Assembly: GCF_011758645.1 (NCBI RefSeq)
Contig: NZ_JAAMOZ010000003.1
Coordinates: forward strand, 124,001-188,000
Reading direction: 5' to 3'
Origin: Brooklawnia cerclae
Lineage (GTDB): Bacteria > Actinomycetota > Actinomycetes > Propionibacteriales > Propionibacteriaceae
DNA: 64,000 bases
Positions 26,316-34,529 of the stretch are shown one piece after another; the stretch's first letter is position 1; each line of letters starts with the position of its first letter. Both the position numbers and the translations under genes were made by a program. The notes beneath the pieces are model-generated. The model was not told the origin of the DNA and did not search any database. It was given only the letters and a program-made list of their open reading frames with translations.

Positions 26316-27872
26316 ATGGCAGTCCAGCACACGATGGCAGAGCGCCTCGAGCACCTCAACGAGGAGCGGGCGCGTGTCGAGGCGGGCGGTGGCGAGGCCC
26401 GCATCGCCAAGCAGCACGACAAGGGCAAGATGACCGCCCGGGAGCGCATCGACAACTTCGTCGATCCCGGGTCGTTCATCGAGACCGGTGCGTTCCGACG
26501 CAACCGGACGACAGCGTTCGGCATGGACAAGGCCGACATGCCCGCCGACGGCGTGGTCACCGGCCATGCGTCCGTGATGGGGCGCCCTGTCTACCTCGCC
26601 AGCCAGGACTTCACGGTCGTGGGTGGCTCGGCGGGCGAGACGCACAACATCAAGGTCACCGAGACGATGGACAACGCGCTCACCAACGGCGCGCCGTTCA
26701 TCTTCATCAACGATTCGGGCGGCGCCCGCGTCCAGGAGGGCATCGACTCCCTGTCGGGCTACGGCAAGGTGTTCTTCGCCAACGTCAAGCTGTCCGGCGT
26801 CGTGCCGCAGATCTCGATCATCGCCGGCCCCTGCGCCGGTGGCGCGGTCTACAGCCCGGCCCTGACCGACTTCATCATCCAGACCCGCAAGGCCCACATG
26901 TTCATCACCGGGCCTGACGTCATCAAGCAGGTCACCGGTGAGGAGGTCACGCAGGACGCTCTGGGTGGCGCGGACGCGCATCAGCAGATCTCGGGCGTGA
27001 CCGACTTCGTGACCGACAACGATGAGCAGGCGCTGCTCGTCGCGCAGAAGATCCTCAGCTTCATGCCGCAGAACAACGCGGAGGAGCCGCCGGTCCTGTT
27101 CCCGGACGACGACGTCAGCCTCAACACGAAGCTGCGGGAGATCGTCCCGGTCGAAGGCAACAAGGGCTACGACGTACGCGACGTGATCGCCCAGATCGTC
27201 GACCACCAGGACTTCCTGGAGGTCAAGGCCGGGTACGCGCCCAACATCGTCACCGGTTTCGGACGCATCGTCGGCCATTCGGTGGGTTTCATCGCGAACA
27301 ACCCGAAGGCCATGTCGGGCGTGCTCGACATCAACGCGTCCGACAAGGCCGCGCGGTTCATCCGCATCTGTGACGCCTACAACATCCCGGTGATCAACCT
27401 GGTGGACGTGCCCGGCTTCCTGCCCGGCGTCGCCCAGGAGCACGGCGGCATCATCCGTCACGGCGCGAAGATGCTGTTCGCCTACTCGGCGGCTACCGTT
27501 CCGAAGATCACGGTGGTGCTCCGCAAGGCGTACGGCGGTTCCTACCTGGCCATGTGCTCCAAGGAACTCGGTGCCGACAAGGTGTTCGCCTGGCCGAGCG
27601 CCGAGATCGCGGTCATGGGCGCCGACGGCGCGGCGGCGGTGGTCTTCCGCAAGGAGATCAACTCGGCCGAGGATCCGGCGGCCAAGCGCGTGGAGGTCGT
27701 CGAGGCCTATCGCGAGAGGTTCGCCACCCCGTTCGCCTCAGCGGCCCACGGCTACGTCGACGACATCATCGATCCGGCGGACACCCGCCGCCAGATCGCT
27801 GTCGCGCTCGCGCTCTCGGCGAACAAGCGGACGCAGCGTCCGCCCAAGAAGCACGGCGTGTTCCCGGTCTGA
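26316..27872 (+). CDS. Methylmalonyl-CoA carboxyltransferase 12S subunit
   Basis: 518-residue crotonase-fold carboxyltransferase that transfers carboxyl from methylmalonyl-CoA to biotin on the 1.3S subunit, releasing propionyl-CoA; it forms the central hexamer of the transcarboxylase. Two homologous halves each carry oxyanion-hole glycines: SGGARVQEG and GPCAGGAVYSPA in the N-terminal half, VPGFLPGVAQEHGGIIRHGAKML and RKAYGGSYLAM in the C-terminal half. Length and sequence fit P. freudenreichii-type 12S rather than acetyl/propionyl-CoA carboxylase beta, given the adjacent 5S and 1.3S genes. ATG 26316 lies 15 bp after the 5S stop with GGGGG between. Confidence 0.95.
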   Translation: MAVQHTMAERLEHLNEERARVEAGGGEARIAKQHDKGKMTARERIDNFVDPGSFIETGAFRRNRTTAFGMDKADMPADGVVTGHASVMGRPVYLASQDFTVVGGSAGETHNIKVTETMDNALTNGAPFIFINDSGGARVQEGIDSLSGYGKVFFANVKLSGVVPQISIIAGPCAGGAVYSPALTDFIIQTRKAHMFITGPDVIKQVTGEEVTQDALGGADAHQQISGVTDFVTDNDEQALLVAQKILSFMPQNNAEEPPVLFPDDDVSLNTKLREIVPVEGNKGYDVRDVIAQIVDHQDFLEVKAGYAPNIVTGFGRIVGHSVGFIANNPKAMSGVLDINASDKAARFIRICDAYNIPVINLVDVPGFLPGVAQEHGGIIRHGAKMLFAYSAATVPKITVVLRKAYGGSYLAMCSKELGADKVFAWPSAEIAVMGADGAAAVVFRKEINSAEDPAAKRVEVVEAYRERFATPFASAAHGYVDDIIDPADTRRQIAVALALSANKRTQRPPKKHGVFPV

Positions 27873-27887
27873 TCGGAGGAGAGACAG

Positions 27888-28172
27888 ATGAGCAACGAGA
27901 AGAAGGAACTGTCCGCCACCGAGCTGCAGGCGCTCGTCGCCGGCCTGGAGGCCCGCATCGAGAAGCTGGAGGCAGAGGTCGAAGGCCTCCGCGCCAGCCG
28001 CCCGGTGCCCGAGGAGGACCTGATCGCGATCGCTGCGGCGGCCGCCGCCTACATGGGCTACAAGGGCACGATCAAGGCCGTGACCTTCGCGAGCAAGGGA
28101 ACCTGGGCCGCTGCCGGCCGTAGGGCCCTGGCCTCCAACCAGGTCCGCGGGGTCATGCCGCGGTCGATGTGA
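27888..28172 (+). CDS. Small conserved protein between 12S and 1.3S transcarboxylase genes
   Basis: 94 residues with an excellent GGAGGAGAG ribosome site, tightly spaced inside the transcarboxylase operon. Residues 10-40 are a heptad-like coiled coil (LQALVAGLEARIEKLEAEVEGL); the second half has EEDLIAIAAAAAAYMGYKG, reminiscent of the C-terminal helix of OadG-type gamma subunits of decarboxylating pumps and of epsilon-type subunits of acyl-CoA carboxylases. It may be an assembly or stabilising factor for the multisubunit enzyme. Not one of the three classical subunits; function inferred only from position. Confidence 0.8.
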   Translation: MSNEKKELSATELQALVAGLEARIEKLEAEVEGLRASRPVPEEDLIAIAAAAAAYMGYKGTIKAVTFASKGTWAAAGRRALASNQVRGVMPRSM

Positions 28173-28209
28173 CCCGGTGCCAGAGTTGATGAACTGAAAG
28201 AGGAATCCA

Positions 28210-28575
28210 ATGCGTCTCAAGATGACCGTCAACGGCACCGACTACGTCGTTGACATCGAAGCAGAGCCGGAGGTACGGGCCGTCCCAGCGCCGATCGTGA
28301 TCGGTGGCAGCGCGGGAGCGGCTTCGACGCCGACCACCGCGTCGGTGAAGGGTGCCAGCGCCAACGCGATCGTCGCGCCGCTGGCCGGCTCGGTCGCCCG
28401 CATTCTGGTGAAGGAGGGCGACGCGATCGAGGCCGGTCAGGTCGTCGTGGTGCTGGAGGCCATGAAGATGGAGACCGAGATCACCGCTCCGTCCGCGGGC
28501 ACCGTCGATGCCATCCTCGTGCAGCCGCGTGAGGCCGTGCAGGGCGGTCAGGCCCTGGTGACCCTGGCGAGCTGA
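28210..28575 (+). CDS. Transcarboxylase 1.3S biotin carrier subunit
   Basis: 121-residue biotinyl protein that shuttles carboxyl between 12S and 5S. It has an N-terminal assembly segment (MRLKMTVNGTDYVVDIEAE), an Ala/Thr/Pro linker at about 25-50, and a C-terminal biotinyl domain with EAMKMETE; Lys86 is the predicted biotinylation site. Length matches the 123-residue P. freudenreichii protein. GAAAGAGGAA precedes the ATG. Last gene of the operon, followed by a strong hairpin. Confidence 0.95.
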   Translation: MRLKMTVNGTDYVVDIEAEPEVRAVPAPIVIGGSAGAASTPTTASVKGASANAIVAPLAGSVARILVKEGDAIEAGQVVVVLEAMKMETEITAPSAGTVDAILVQPREAVQGGQALVTLAS

Positions 28576-28599
28576 GCCGACGAAGTCGCTTCACATCAT

Positions 28600-28640
28600 C
28601 CGGCGCCGGTCATCCCTCGGGGTGGTCGGCGCCGGTCTTT
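28600..28640 (+). terminator. Intrinsic terminator candidate after the transcarboxylase operon
   Basis: CCGGCGCCG at 28600-28608 pairs with CGGCGCCGG at 28627-28635; the loop adds further G-U and G-C pairs, and TCTTTGT follows. It is 25 bp past the 1.3S stop. Confidence 0.65.
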
Positions 28641-28654
28641 GTGCTGGGAACGTT

Positions 28655-28856
28655 CGTTGAGCTTGTCGAAACGTTCGTTGAGCTTGTCGAAACGATGTAT
28701 GGGGCGGTCCTTTCGACAAGCTCAAGGACCGGGTGACAAGCTCAAGGTCCTTTCGACAAGCTCAAGGACCGGGTGGCAAGCTCAAGGTCCTTTCGACAAG
28801 CTCAAGGACCGGGTGGCAAGCTCAAGGTCCTTTCGACAAGCTCAAGGACCGGTTGG
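28655..28856. repeat. Tandem 40-bp repeat of TTCGACAAGCTCA type
   Basis: Two GTTGAGCTTGTCGAAACG units are followed by about four tandem 40-bp units that each contain CAAGCTCAAGGTCCTTTCGA. Within each unit GGTCCTT and AAGGACC can pair, so transcripts could form serial hairpins. The gap 28576-28861 has no coding signal. Confidence 0.9.
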
Positions 28857-28861
28857 CGGAC

Positions 28862-28889
28862 TTGCCTCCGGCGCCGCCTTTGCTATCGT
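28862..28889 (+). promoter_or_regulatory. Candidate promoter for the guanidine riboswitch - SMR transcript
   Basis: TTGCCT at 28862-28867, 16-bp spacer, TATCGT at 28884-28889. A start near 28896 would place the riboswitch at the 5' end of the message. Confidence 0.5.
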
Positions 28890-28913
28890 GAGCGGGGTCG
28901 TCCCATCGGGATG

Positions 28914-28957
28914 ACGCGGACGAGTGGCCCACCGTACCCGCCGAGCACGACGGTCGA
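28914..28957 (+). promoter_or_regulatory. Guanidine-III (ykkC-III) riboswitch candidate
   Basis: The segment contains GCGGACGAG (28916-28924), ACCGTACCCGC (28931-28941) and ACGACGGTCGA, closely following the small guanidine-III consensus I recall from Thermobifida. GCGG (28916-28919) can pair with CCGC (28938-28941) as P1, and ACCGT (28931-28935) with ACGGT (28950-28954) as the pseudoknot helix. It stands just before the ribosome site (GGAG 28964-28967) of an SMR exporter, and guanidine exporters of this family are typical targets. Confidence 0.8.
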
Positions 28958-28972
28958 GGCGCTGGAGCAGTC

Positions 28973-29287
28973 GTGGCATGGATCGTCCTGGTCTTCTCGG
29001 GGCTCATGGAGACAGTGTGGGCCGGTGCGCTCGCGCAGTCCGAAGGATTTCGAAAGCCTCTTCCATTGATGGTGTTCGTCGTAGCGCTGGCCTTGTCGAT
29101 GGGTGGCCTGGGGTACGCACTCCGGTCGCTGCCGGTGGGCACCGCCTACGCCGTGTGGACCGGGATCGGCGCTGTCGGCACGGCCATCTTCGGCATGATC
29201 GCCCTGGGTGAGCCTGTCGCCGCCGGGCGCATCGCGTGCCTGGTCCTGATCGTCTGCGGCATCGTCGGGCTCAAGGTGCTGCACTGA
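28973..29287 (+). CDS. SMR-family exporter, predicted guanidinium exporter (Gdx/SugE type)
   Basis: 104-residue four-helix small multidrug resistance protein working as an antiparallel dimer. The essential glutamate is Glu13 in SGLMETVWAGAL, and LPVGTAYAVWTGIGAVGTA in the third helix region is typical of the Gdx (formerly SugE) branch, which exchanges guanidinium for protons. GTG 28973 follows GGAG by five bases; an ATG at 28978 is out of frame. The guanidine-III riboswitch candidate directly upstream supports guanidinium as substrate. Confidence 0.9.
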   Translation: MAWIVLVFSGLMETVWAGALAQSEGFRKPLPLMVFVVALALSMGGLGYALRSLPVGTAYAVWTGIGAVGTAIFGMIALGEPVAAGRIACLVLIVCGIVGLKVLH

Positions 29288-29311
29288 GCCTGGGCGCCGC
29301 GCGGTCGGCGC

Positions 29312-29923
29312 TCAGGCGAGCTGATGCTCGATCTCGTGGATGAGCAGGTCGAGGGCCACCATGTTGCGGCCGCCCTCGGGGATGATGATGTGGGCGTTGC
29401 GCTTGGAGGGCTCCACATACAGCTCGTGCATCGGCTTCACGGTGGCCAGATAGCGGCGTTCCACAGACTCCAGGGTGCGTCCGCGTTCCAGCACGTCGCG
29501 GTGGATACGGCGCAGGAGTCGCACGTCGGCGTCCGTGTCGACGAACAGCCGGATGTCGAACAGCGGACACAACCGGGGCTCGGCGAAGATGAGGATCCCC
29601 TCGACGATGATGATCGGTTTCGGCTCGATGCGAACCGTCCGCGCCGCCCGGTTGTTGTGGACGAAGTCGTAGGTGGGTGAGTCCACCGGGGCTCCCGCGA
29701 CGAGCCGGGTGAGGTGCTCGACCATCAGGTCGTTGTCGAACTCGTCGGGAGAGTCGTAGTTGAGCGTCGTGCGCTGCTCCGCGTCCAGGTCGTCGTGAGC
29801 GCGGTAGTAGTTGTCGTGGTACATCGCGCTCGCACGGCCCGCGAAGCGCTCGAGCAGCGCGTTGGTCAGTGTCGTCTTCCCGCTGCCCGTGCCCCCGGCG
29901 ATCCCGATCACCAGGCTGGTCAT
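29312..29923 (-). CDS. udk: Uridine kinase
   Basis: 203-residue P-loop kinase phosphorylating uridine/cytidine in pyrimidine salvage. Walker A is IAGGTGSGKTT at the N-terminus; other family features are YHDNYYRAHDD (catalytic Asp and substrate-binding Tyr), NYDSPDEFDNDL, TYDFVHNNR, IIVEGILIF and RRIHRDVLERGRT. ATG 29923 is preceded by GGCGAGGAGG. Converges with the SMR gene and follows the SDR gene with 76 bp between. Confidence 0.93.
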   Translation of the reverse strand: MTSLVIGIAGGTGSGKTTLTNALLERFAGRASAMYHDNYYRAHDDLDAEQRTTLNYDSPDEFDNDLMVEHLTRLVAGAPVDSPTYDFVHNNRAARTVRIEPKPIIIVEGILIFAEPRLCPLFDIRLFVDTDADVRLLRRIHRDVLERGRTLESVERRYLATVKPMHELYVEPSKRNAHIIIPEGGRNMVALDLLIHEIEHQLA

Positions 29924-29999
29924 CTGTCCTCCTCGCCTTCCCGCACGGAACCGACGCCGGGACGACGCAGCGGACTGCTCGTCCCGGCCTACCACTGCC

Positions 30000-30740
30000 T
30001 CAGTTGGCGCGGGCGACCTTCCAGTTGGCGGCCTGGGCACGGGGCCGGATGACCAGCCGATCGATGTTCACGTATTCCGGCAGAGTGGCGGTCCAGCGGA
30101 CGGCCTCGGCGATGTCCCCGGCCACCAGGGGGTGGTCGACGCCCGCATAGACCTCGTCCGCCTTCGTCTGGTCACCGGCGAACCGCACGAGCGAGAACTC
30201 GTCGGTGTGCACCATGCCGGGGCTGATCTCGCACACGCGCACGGGGCGCCCGGCCAACTCGAGGCGCAGCGAACCGGCCATGTACCGCTCGGCCGACTTC
30301 ACACCGCAGTATCCGCCGCCGCCCTCGTAGGCGGTCTCGGCCGCGGTGGAGGTGATGAAGATGAAGGCGCCGTGGGCCGCCTCGACCGCCGGCAGGAGCG
30401 CCTGGGTGACGCGGAGCGTCCCCGCGACGTTGATCTGGTACATCCGCTCCCAGTCGGCCACGTCGGCGGTCTCCAGCGGATCCTGGCCGACTGCACCACC
30501 CGCGTTGTTGACGACCACATCGCAGCGGGGCCCGACGGCCGCGGCGAGGGCGGCCACCTGGTCGGCGTCGGTGGTGTCACACACGACGGCGACCCCGCCG
30601 ATCTCGGTGGCCAGCGCCGACAGCCGGTCGAAGCGCCGCGCCGCGCAAAAGACCGTGTAACCCTCCTTGGCGAGCGCTCGCGCGCTGGCTGCCCCGATGC
30701 CGCTCGATGCTCCTGTGACCACAGCAATTCGTTCGCTCAT
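30000..30740 (-). CDS. Short-chain dehydrogenase/reductase
   Basis: 246-residue classical SDR with the cofactor motif TGASSGIG near residue 9, the NNAG structural motif, catalytic Ser in FITSTAAE, and the YCGVK form of YxxxK. The sequence resembles YdfG/serine 3-dehydrogenase-like SDRs that act on hydroxy acids, with Ala-Arg-Arg after strand 2 suggesting NADP(H). ATG 30740 is divergent from gpmA, 64 bp apart. The physiological substrate is not inferable. Confidence 0.88.
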   Translation of the reverse strand: MSERIAVVTGASSGIGAASARALAKEGYTVFCAARRFDRLSALATEIGGVAVVCDTTDADQVAALAAAVGPRCDVVVNNAGGAVGQDPLETADVADWERMYQINVAGTLRVTQALLPAVEAAHGAFIFITSTAAETAYEGGGGYCGVKSAERYMAGSLRLELAGRPVRVCEISPGMVHTDEFSLVRFAGDQTKADEVYAGVDHPLVAGDIAEAVRWTATLPEYVNIDRLVIRPRAQAANWKVARAN

Positions 30741-30792
30741 GGGATCGATTCAACCATGGACACCACCGCGGGGAGCACCCCGGTGCGATCGA

Positions 30793-30798
30793 TAGACT
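30793..30798 (+). promoter_or_regulatory. Leaderless -10 element of gpmA
   Basis: TAGACT ends six bases before the gpmA ATG (30805), so transcription would begin at or beside the start codon. No Shine-Dalgarno is present, consistent with a leaderless message. Confidence 0.6.
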
Positions 30799-30804
30799 TT
30801 TGCC

Positions 30805-31554
30805 ATGACCTACCAGTTGATCCTGCTCCGCCACGGCGAGAGCGAGTGGAACTCCAAGAATCTGTTCACCGGGTGGGTGGACATCGACCTCAACGAAAAG
30901 GGGGTCGGGGAGGCCAGGCGGGGCGGCGAGCTGCTGGCCGAGCAGAACCTCCTGCCCGACATCGTGCACACCTCGGTGCTGCGTCGCGCGATCCACACGT
31001 CCTACCTGGCGCTGGACGCCTGCGACCGTCACTGGATTCCGGTGAAGCGCTCGTGGCGGCTGAACGAGCGCCACTACGGCAAGCTCCAGGGGCTCAACAA
31101 GGCCGAGATCCGCGATCAGTTCGGCGAGGACCAGTTCATGAAGTGGCGTCGCAGCTACGACGAGCCGCCGCCCGCCATCGACAAGGACAACCAGTACTCC
31201 CAGTGGGACGACGCGCGGTACGCCGATCTCCCCGAGGAGATCCGCCCGCTGACGGAGTGCCTGAAGGACGTCGTCGCGCGCATGCTGCCGTACTGGTACG
31301 ACCAGATCATTCCCGACCTGCGCTCGGGGAAGACGGTGCTGGTCGCGGCACACGGCAACTCGCTGCGTGCCCTGGTCAAGCACCTCGACCAGATCGGCGA
31401 CGACGACATCGCCGCCCTGAACATCCCGACGGGCATCCCGCTGCTGTACGAGCTGGACGACGACCTGCACCCGGTGGTCGCGGGTGGACGCTACCTCGAC
31501 CCCGAGGCTGCGGAGGCCGGTCAGAAGGCCGTCGCGAGCCAGGGCAAGAAGTAG
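30805..31554 (+). CDS. gpmA: 2,3-bisphosphoglycerate-dependent phosphoglycerate mutase
   Basis: 249-residue histidine-phosphatase-fold mutase interconverting 3- and 2-phosphoglycerate. The phosphohistidine motif [10 protein letters not shown] is at residues 7-16, followed by [14 protein letters not shown], the SVLRRAIHT arginines, [14 protein letters not shown] and the second histidine in [15 protein letters not shown]. Full length and dimer-type insert as in E. coli GpmA. Its neighbours phoU and senX3-regX3 form a conserved actinobacterial block. Leaderless start predicted. Confidence 0.96.
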   Translation: MTYQLILLRHGESEWNSKNLFTGWVDIDLNEKGVGEARRGGELLAEQNLLPDIVHTSVLRRAIHTSYLALDACDRHWIPVKRSWRLNERHYGKLQGLNKAEIRDQFGEDQFMKWRRSYDEPPPAIDKDNQYSQWDDARYADLPEEIRPLTECLKDVVARMLPYWYDQIIPDLRSGKTVLVAAHGNSLRALVKHLDQIGDDDIAALNIPTGIPLLYELDDDLHPVVAGGRYLDPEAAEAGQKAVASQGKK

Positions 31555-31559
31555 GCGTA

Positions 31560-31737
31560 CGCTCCCTGAGCCTGTCGAAGCGGCGGCGGTCCCTTCGACA
31601 GACTCAGGGAGCGTCGGCTTAGTGGTCGTTGAGCCTGTCGAAACGGTCCTTCGATGGGTTCAGGGAGCGTCGCCCCGGTGGTCGTTGAGCTTGTCGAAAC
31701 GACCGCTCGACAAACTCAGGCGCCGCTCGTCAAAGCG
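31560..31737. repeat. TTCGACAGGCTCA-type repeat cluster between convergent gpmA and phoU
   Basis: Four to five copies in both orientations (CCCTGAGCCTGTCGAAGCGG, CCCTTCGACAGACTCAGGGA, GTTGAGCTTGTCGAAACG). Opposed copies can form hairpins, so the cluster may act as a bidirectional terminator. Confidence 0.85.
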
Positions 31738-31744
31738 ACGGTGA

Positions 31745-32410
31745 TCAGGTCGTCGGCCAGTTCTCACCCTCGGGCAGGTCGCCCGTGATGACGTAGATGA
31801 TGCGACGCCCCATGCTCACGGCGTGATCGGCGATCCGTTCGTAGTAACGGCCGAGGAGCGCCACGTCCACCGCCGTCTCGACACCGTGCTGCCAGTCGCT
31901 GCCCAGGATCACACGGAACTGCTGACTGCGCAGGTCGTCCATCTCCTCGTCCTGCTCGGCCAGGTGCTTCGCCTCCTCCAGATTGCGCTCGGCCAGGATG
32001 CGCCCGACGTTGCCGACCATGTCCTGTGCCAGACGCGACATGCGGCGGAAGTTCTCGGTGAGCGGTTCGGGGATCGCGTGGTCGGGGAAGCGCAGTCGGG
32101 CGATCTTGGCGATGTGGGCCGCCAGGTCGCCCATCCGGCCCAACGCGGCCACCATCTGGATCACGGCGACCAGCGTGCGCAGTTCGCCGGCGACCGGGGA
32201 CTGCCTGGCCAGGATGGTGAATGTGCGCTGTTCGAGCTGGTCGTGCATGGCGTCGACGCGCGTGTCGCCGCTGATGACGCGCTCGGCGAGCTGGAGGTCG
32301 GCCTCGAGGAGCGCTCGGGTGGCGTCCCGGACGGCGATCTGAATGCTGTCGGACATCACGACCAGCTCGTTGACGACACTGTCGAGGTCGTTGTGGTAGA
32401 TCTCGCGCAT
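31745..32410 (-). CDS. phoU: Phosphate transport system regulatory protein PhoU
   Basis: 221-residue helical protein with two PhoU three-helix repeats: MREIYHNDLDSVVNELV at the start, AALGRMGDLAAHIAKIAR in the first repeat and LGRYYERIADHAVSMGRR in the second, both being the E/DxxxD-containing metal-binding helices. PhoU links Pst phosphate uptake to the phosphate-sensing kinase and represses it when phosphate is plentiful. ATG 32410 follows AAAGGGGT. It is divergent from senX3-regX3, the PhoR-PhoB equivalent, with which it should act. Confidence 0.95.
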   Translation of the reverse strand: MREIYHNDLDSVVNELVVMSDSIQIAVRDATRALLEADLQLAERVISGDTRVDAMHDQLEQRTFTILARQSPVAGELRTLVAVIQMVAALGRMGDLAAHIAKIARLRFPDHAIPEPLTENFRRMSRLAQDMVGNVGRILAERNLEEAKHLAEQDEEMDDLRSQQFRVILGSDWQHGVETAVDVALLGRYYERIADHAVSMGRRIIYVITGDLPEGENWPTT

Positions 32411-32537
32411 CTGGGCACCCCTTTGTCGATTTGCGGACGTGATCACGATTCTAGGGCTCGGAGGTGGTACGGGCAGCGGCGCTGCCGGCGGCGTCCCGGC
32501 CCTCATGCGGGCCGCGTGCCGCTCGCGCGGGTCGTGT

Positions 32538-32573
32538 GTACTCCCGCGGGTCGCACATCACCCGCGGGAGTAC
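32538..32573. repeat. Perfect 14-bp-arm hairpin in the phoU / senX3 divergent region
   Basis: GTACTCCCGCGGGT at 32538-32551 and ACCCGCGGGAGTAC at 32560-32573 with an 8-base loop, 255-bp divergent gap. No U-tract on either side. May be an operator-like palindrome or a stable RNA leader structure of phoU. Confidence 0.75.
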
Positions 32574-32653
32574 GCGGGGCCTGCGTGAGCAACACGAGAC
32601 CCGCGCGAGGCACCTGGTTTCAGTGAGGCTGGGGGGTAGGAGACGCGGCACTC

Positions 32654-32659
32654 TATGAT
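32654..32659 (+). promoter_or_regulatory. Leaderless -10 element of senX3
   Basis: TATGAT ends six bases before the GTG start at 32666; no ribosome site is present. This matches the gpmA and VTT gene arrangement. Confidence 0.6.
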
Positions 32660-32665
32660 CAAGTC

Positions 32666-33853
32666 GTGGAATTCGTGCTGGTGGCCGCCGCGCTCCTGGC
32701 CGGACTCGTCATCGGCCTTCTCGTGGGGCGGTCACGGGCCCGGGACGCGGGTGCTCCCGTCGCCGAACCGGTCGTCCCCGCGCCGAGGCTGTCGTCCCAA
32801 CTCGAGGCGGCCGTCGACCTGATGCGGTCGGCCTCGCTGGTGGCCGGCCCCCACGACGAGGTGTGGCACTCCAACCCCCCGGCGCGCACGACCGGTCTGG
32901 TCCGGGGGAGCCGAGTGGCTCCGGACGAACTGCTCGAGCTCGTCCGTTCCGTGCGGCAGCGGGGTCAGGCCGTCGGGACGACGCTGCAACTGAAGCGCGA
33001 GCCGGGCGTGCCCACCCGTGAGTTGGCCGTGCGGGTGAGCCTTCTCGAAGGCGGCATCGTGCTGGTGATCGCGGACGATCGCAGTGCCGAGACACGGGCC
33101 GACGAGATCAAGCGAGACTTCGTGGCCAACGTCAGCCATGAGCTCAAGACGCCGGTGGGGGCCATTCAGGTGCTCTCGGAGGCGGTCGAACAGGCCGCGG
33201 ACGACCCCGAGGCGATCCGGCGCTTCGCGGGCAGGATGACCCGTGAGACGGAGCGGCTGGGCGAGCTCGTCCAGCAGATCATCGAGCTGTCACGGCTCCA
33301 GTCGGTGGATCCACTGATCCAGGCGGACGTCGTCGAGGTGGACGACATCGTCGGGGCGGCGGTCGCCCGCTGTCGCGAGTTGGCGTCGGGACGAGCCATC
33401 ACGCTCACTCTCGCCGGGGCGCAGGGGTTGCGCGTCGTGGGGGACGAGGACCAGCTCACCAGCGCGGTGGTCAACCTGGTGCAGAACGCCATCAACTATT
33501 CCGACCCGGGCGCACGGGTGGCGATGAGCACCCGTGCGGTCGAGGACGGGGGCGACGAGTTCGTCGAGATCAGCGTGGCCGACAACGGCATCGGCATTCG
33601 CGCGGACGATCTCGAGCGGATCTTCGAGCGCTTCTACCGCGTGGACTACGACCGGAGCCGCCAGAGCGGGGGGACCGGTCTGGGTCTGTCGATCGTCAAG
33701 CACGTCGCCGGTGCCCATGGCGGCACCGTGAACGTGTGGAGCAAGGTCGGCCAGGGATCGACCTTCACCCTGCGTCTGCCGGCCTATCTGGAGACGGAGG
33801 AACCCGAGGTGACCGCGCTCACGGTGCCCATGCCGGATGGAGGAATGCAATGA
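32666..33853 (+). CDS. senX3: Phosphate-sensing histidine kinase (SenX3/PhoR-like)
   Basis: 395-residue membrane sensor kinase. One N-terminal helix (residues 3-21), a degenerate PAS-like region (about 45-135), a HisKA domain with the phosphorylated His158 in FVANVSHELKTPVG, and an ATPase domain with N box NLVQNAINYS, G1 ADNGIGI, F box FERFYRVD and G2 GGTGLGLSIVK. Divergent phoU and the immediately following response regulator identify the SenX3-RegX3 phosphate two-component system. GTG 32666 seems leaderless. Its stop overlaps the regX3 start (ATGA). Confidence 0.93.
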   Translation: MEFVLVAAALLAGLVIGLLVGRSRARDAGAPVAEPVVPAPRLSSQLEAAVDLMRSASLVAGPHDEVWHSNPPARTTGLVRGSRVAPDELLELVRSVRQRGQAVGTTLQLKREPGVPTRELAVRVSLLEGGIVLVIADDRSAETRADEIKRDFVANVSHELKTPVGAIQVLSEAVEQAADDPEAIRRFAGRMTRETERLGELVQQIIELSRLQSVDPLIQADVVEVDDIVGAAVARCRELASGRAITLTLAGAQGLRVVGDEDQLTSAVVNLVQNAINYSDPGARVAMSTRAVEDGGDEFVEISVADNGIGIRADDLERIFERFYRVDYDRSRQSGGTGLGLSIVKHVAGAHGGTVNVWSKVGQGSTFTLRLPAYLETEEPEVTALTVPMPDGGMQ

Positions 33854-34527
33854 CCCGGATCCTGATCATCGAGGACGAGGAGTCCTACCGGGACGCCACG
33901 GCCTACATGCTGCGCAGGGAGGGCTTCGACGTGGACGAGGCGGCCGACGGGACCCTCGGGCTCGCCGAGTACGACCACAACGGCGCCGACCTCGTGCTGC
34001 TGGACCTCATGATGCCGGGGATGCCGGGCACCGAGGTCTGTCGCCAACTGCGGATGCGGGGCAACGTGCCGGTGATCATGGTGACCGCACGCGATTCCGA
34101 GATCGACAAGGTGGTCGGGCTGGAGCTCGGGGCGGACGACTATGTCACGAAGCCGTTCAGCCATCGCGAGCTGGTCGCCCGTATCCGGGCCGTGCTGCGC
34201 CGCGGCCAGGACCCTGATCTGCTGCCGGAGGTGATCGAGGTCGGCGACGTGCGCATGGACGTGGAGCGTCACGAGGTATCGGTGCGTGGGGCCACGATCC
34301 GGTTGGCGCTGAAGGAGTTCGAGCTTCTCGAGCTCCTGCTGCGCAATGCCGGCCGCGTCATGACCAGAGGCCAGTTGATCGACCGCATCTGGGGCGCCGA
34401 CTACGTGGGCGACACGAAGACTCTCGACGTGCACGTGAAGCGGCTGCGGGCCAAGATCGAGTCCGATCCGTCGCACCCCTCGCAGCTGGTCACCGTGCGC
34501 GGGCTCGGCTACAAGTACGAGGGCTGA
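33850..34527 (+). CDS. regX3: OmpR/PhoB-type response regulator (RegX3)
   Basis: 225 residues: receiver domain 1-120 with acidic pocket IIEDEES, phospho-acceptor Asp in LVLLDLMMPG, Thr in MVTARDS and Lys in VTKPFSHREL; winged-helix DNA-binding domain 130-225 with LALKEFELLELLLRNAG and TLDVHVKRLRAKIE, VRGLGYKYEG. Expected to activate phosphate-starvation genes. ATG 33850 overlaps the senX3 stop and has GGAGGAATGCA upstream. It converges with the SorC gene with two bases between stops. Confidence 0.95.
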   Translation: MTRILIIEDEESYRDATAYMLRREGFDVDEAADGTLGLAEYDHNGADLVLLDLMMPGMPGTEVCRQLRMRGNVPVIMVTARDSEIDKVVGLELGADDYVTKPFSHRELVARIRAVLRRGQDPDLLPEVIEVGDVRMDVERHEVSVRGATIRLALKEFELLELLLRNAGRVMTRGQLIDRIWGADYVGDTKTLDVHVKRLRAKIESDPSHPSQLVTVRGLGYKYEG

Positions 34528-34529
34528 GC

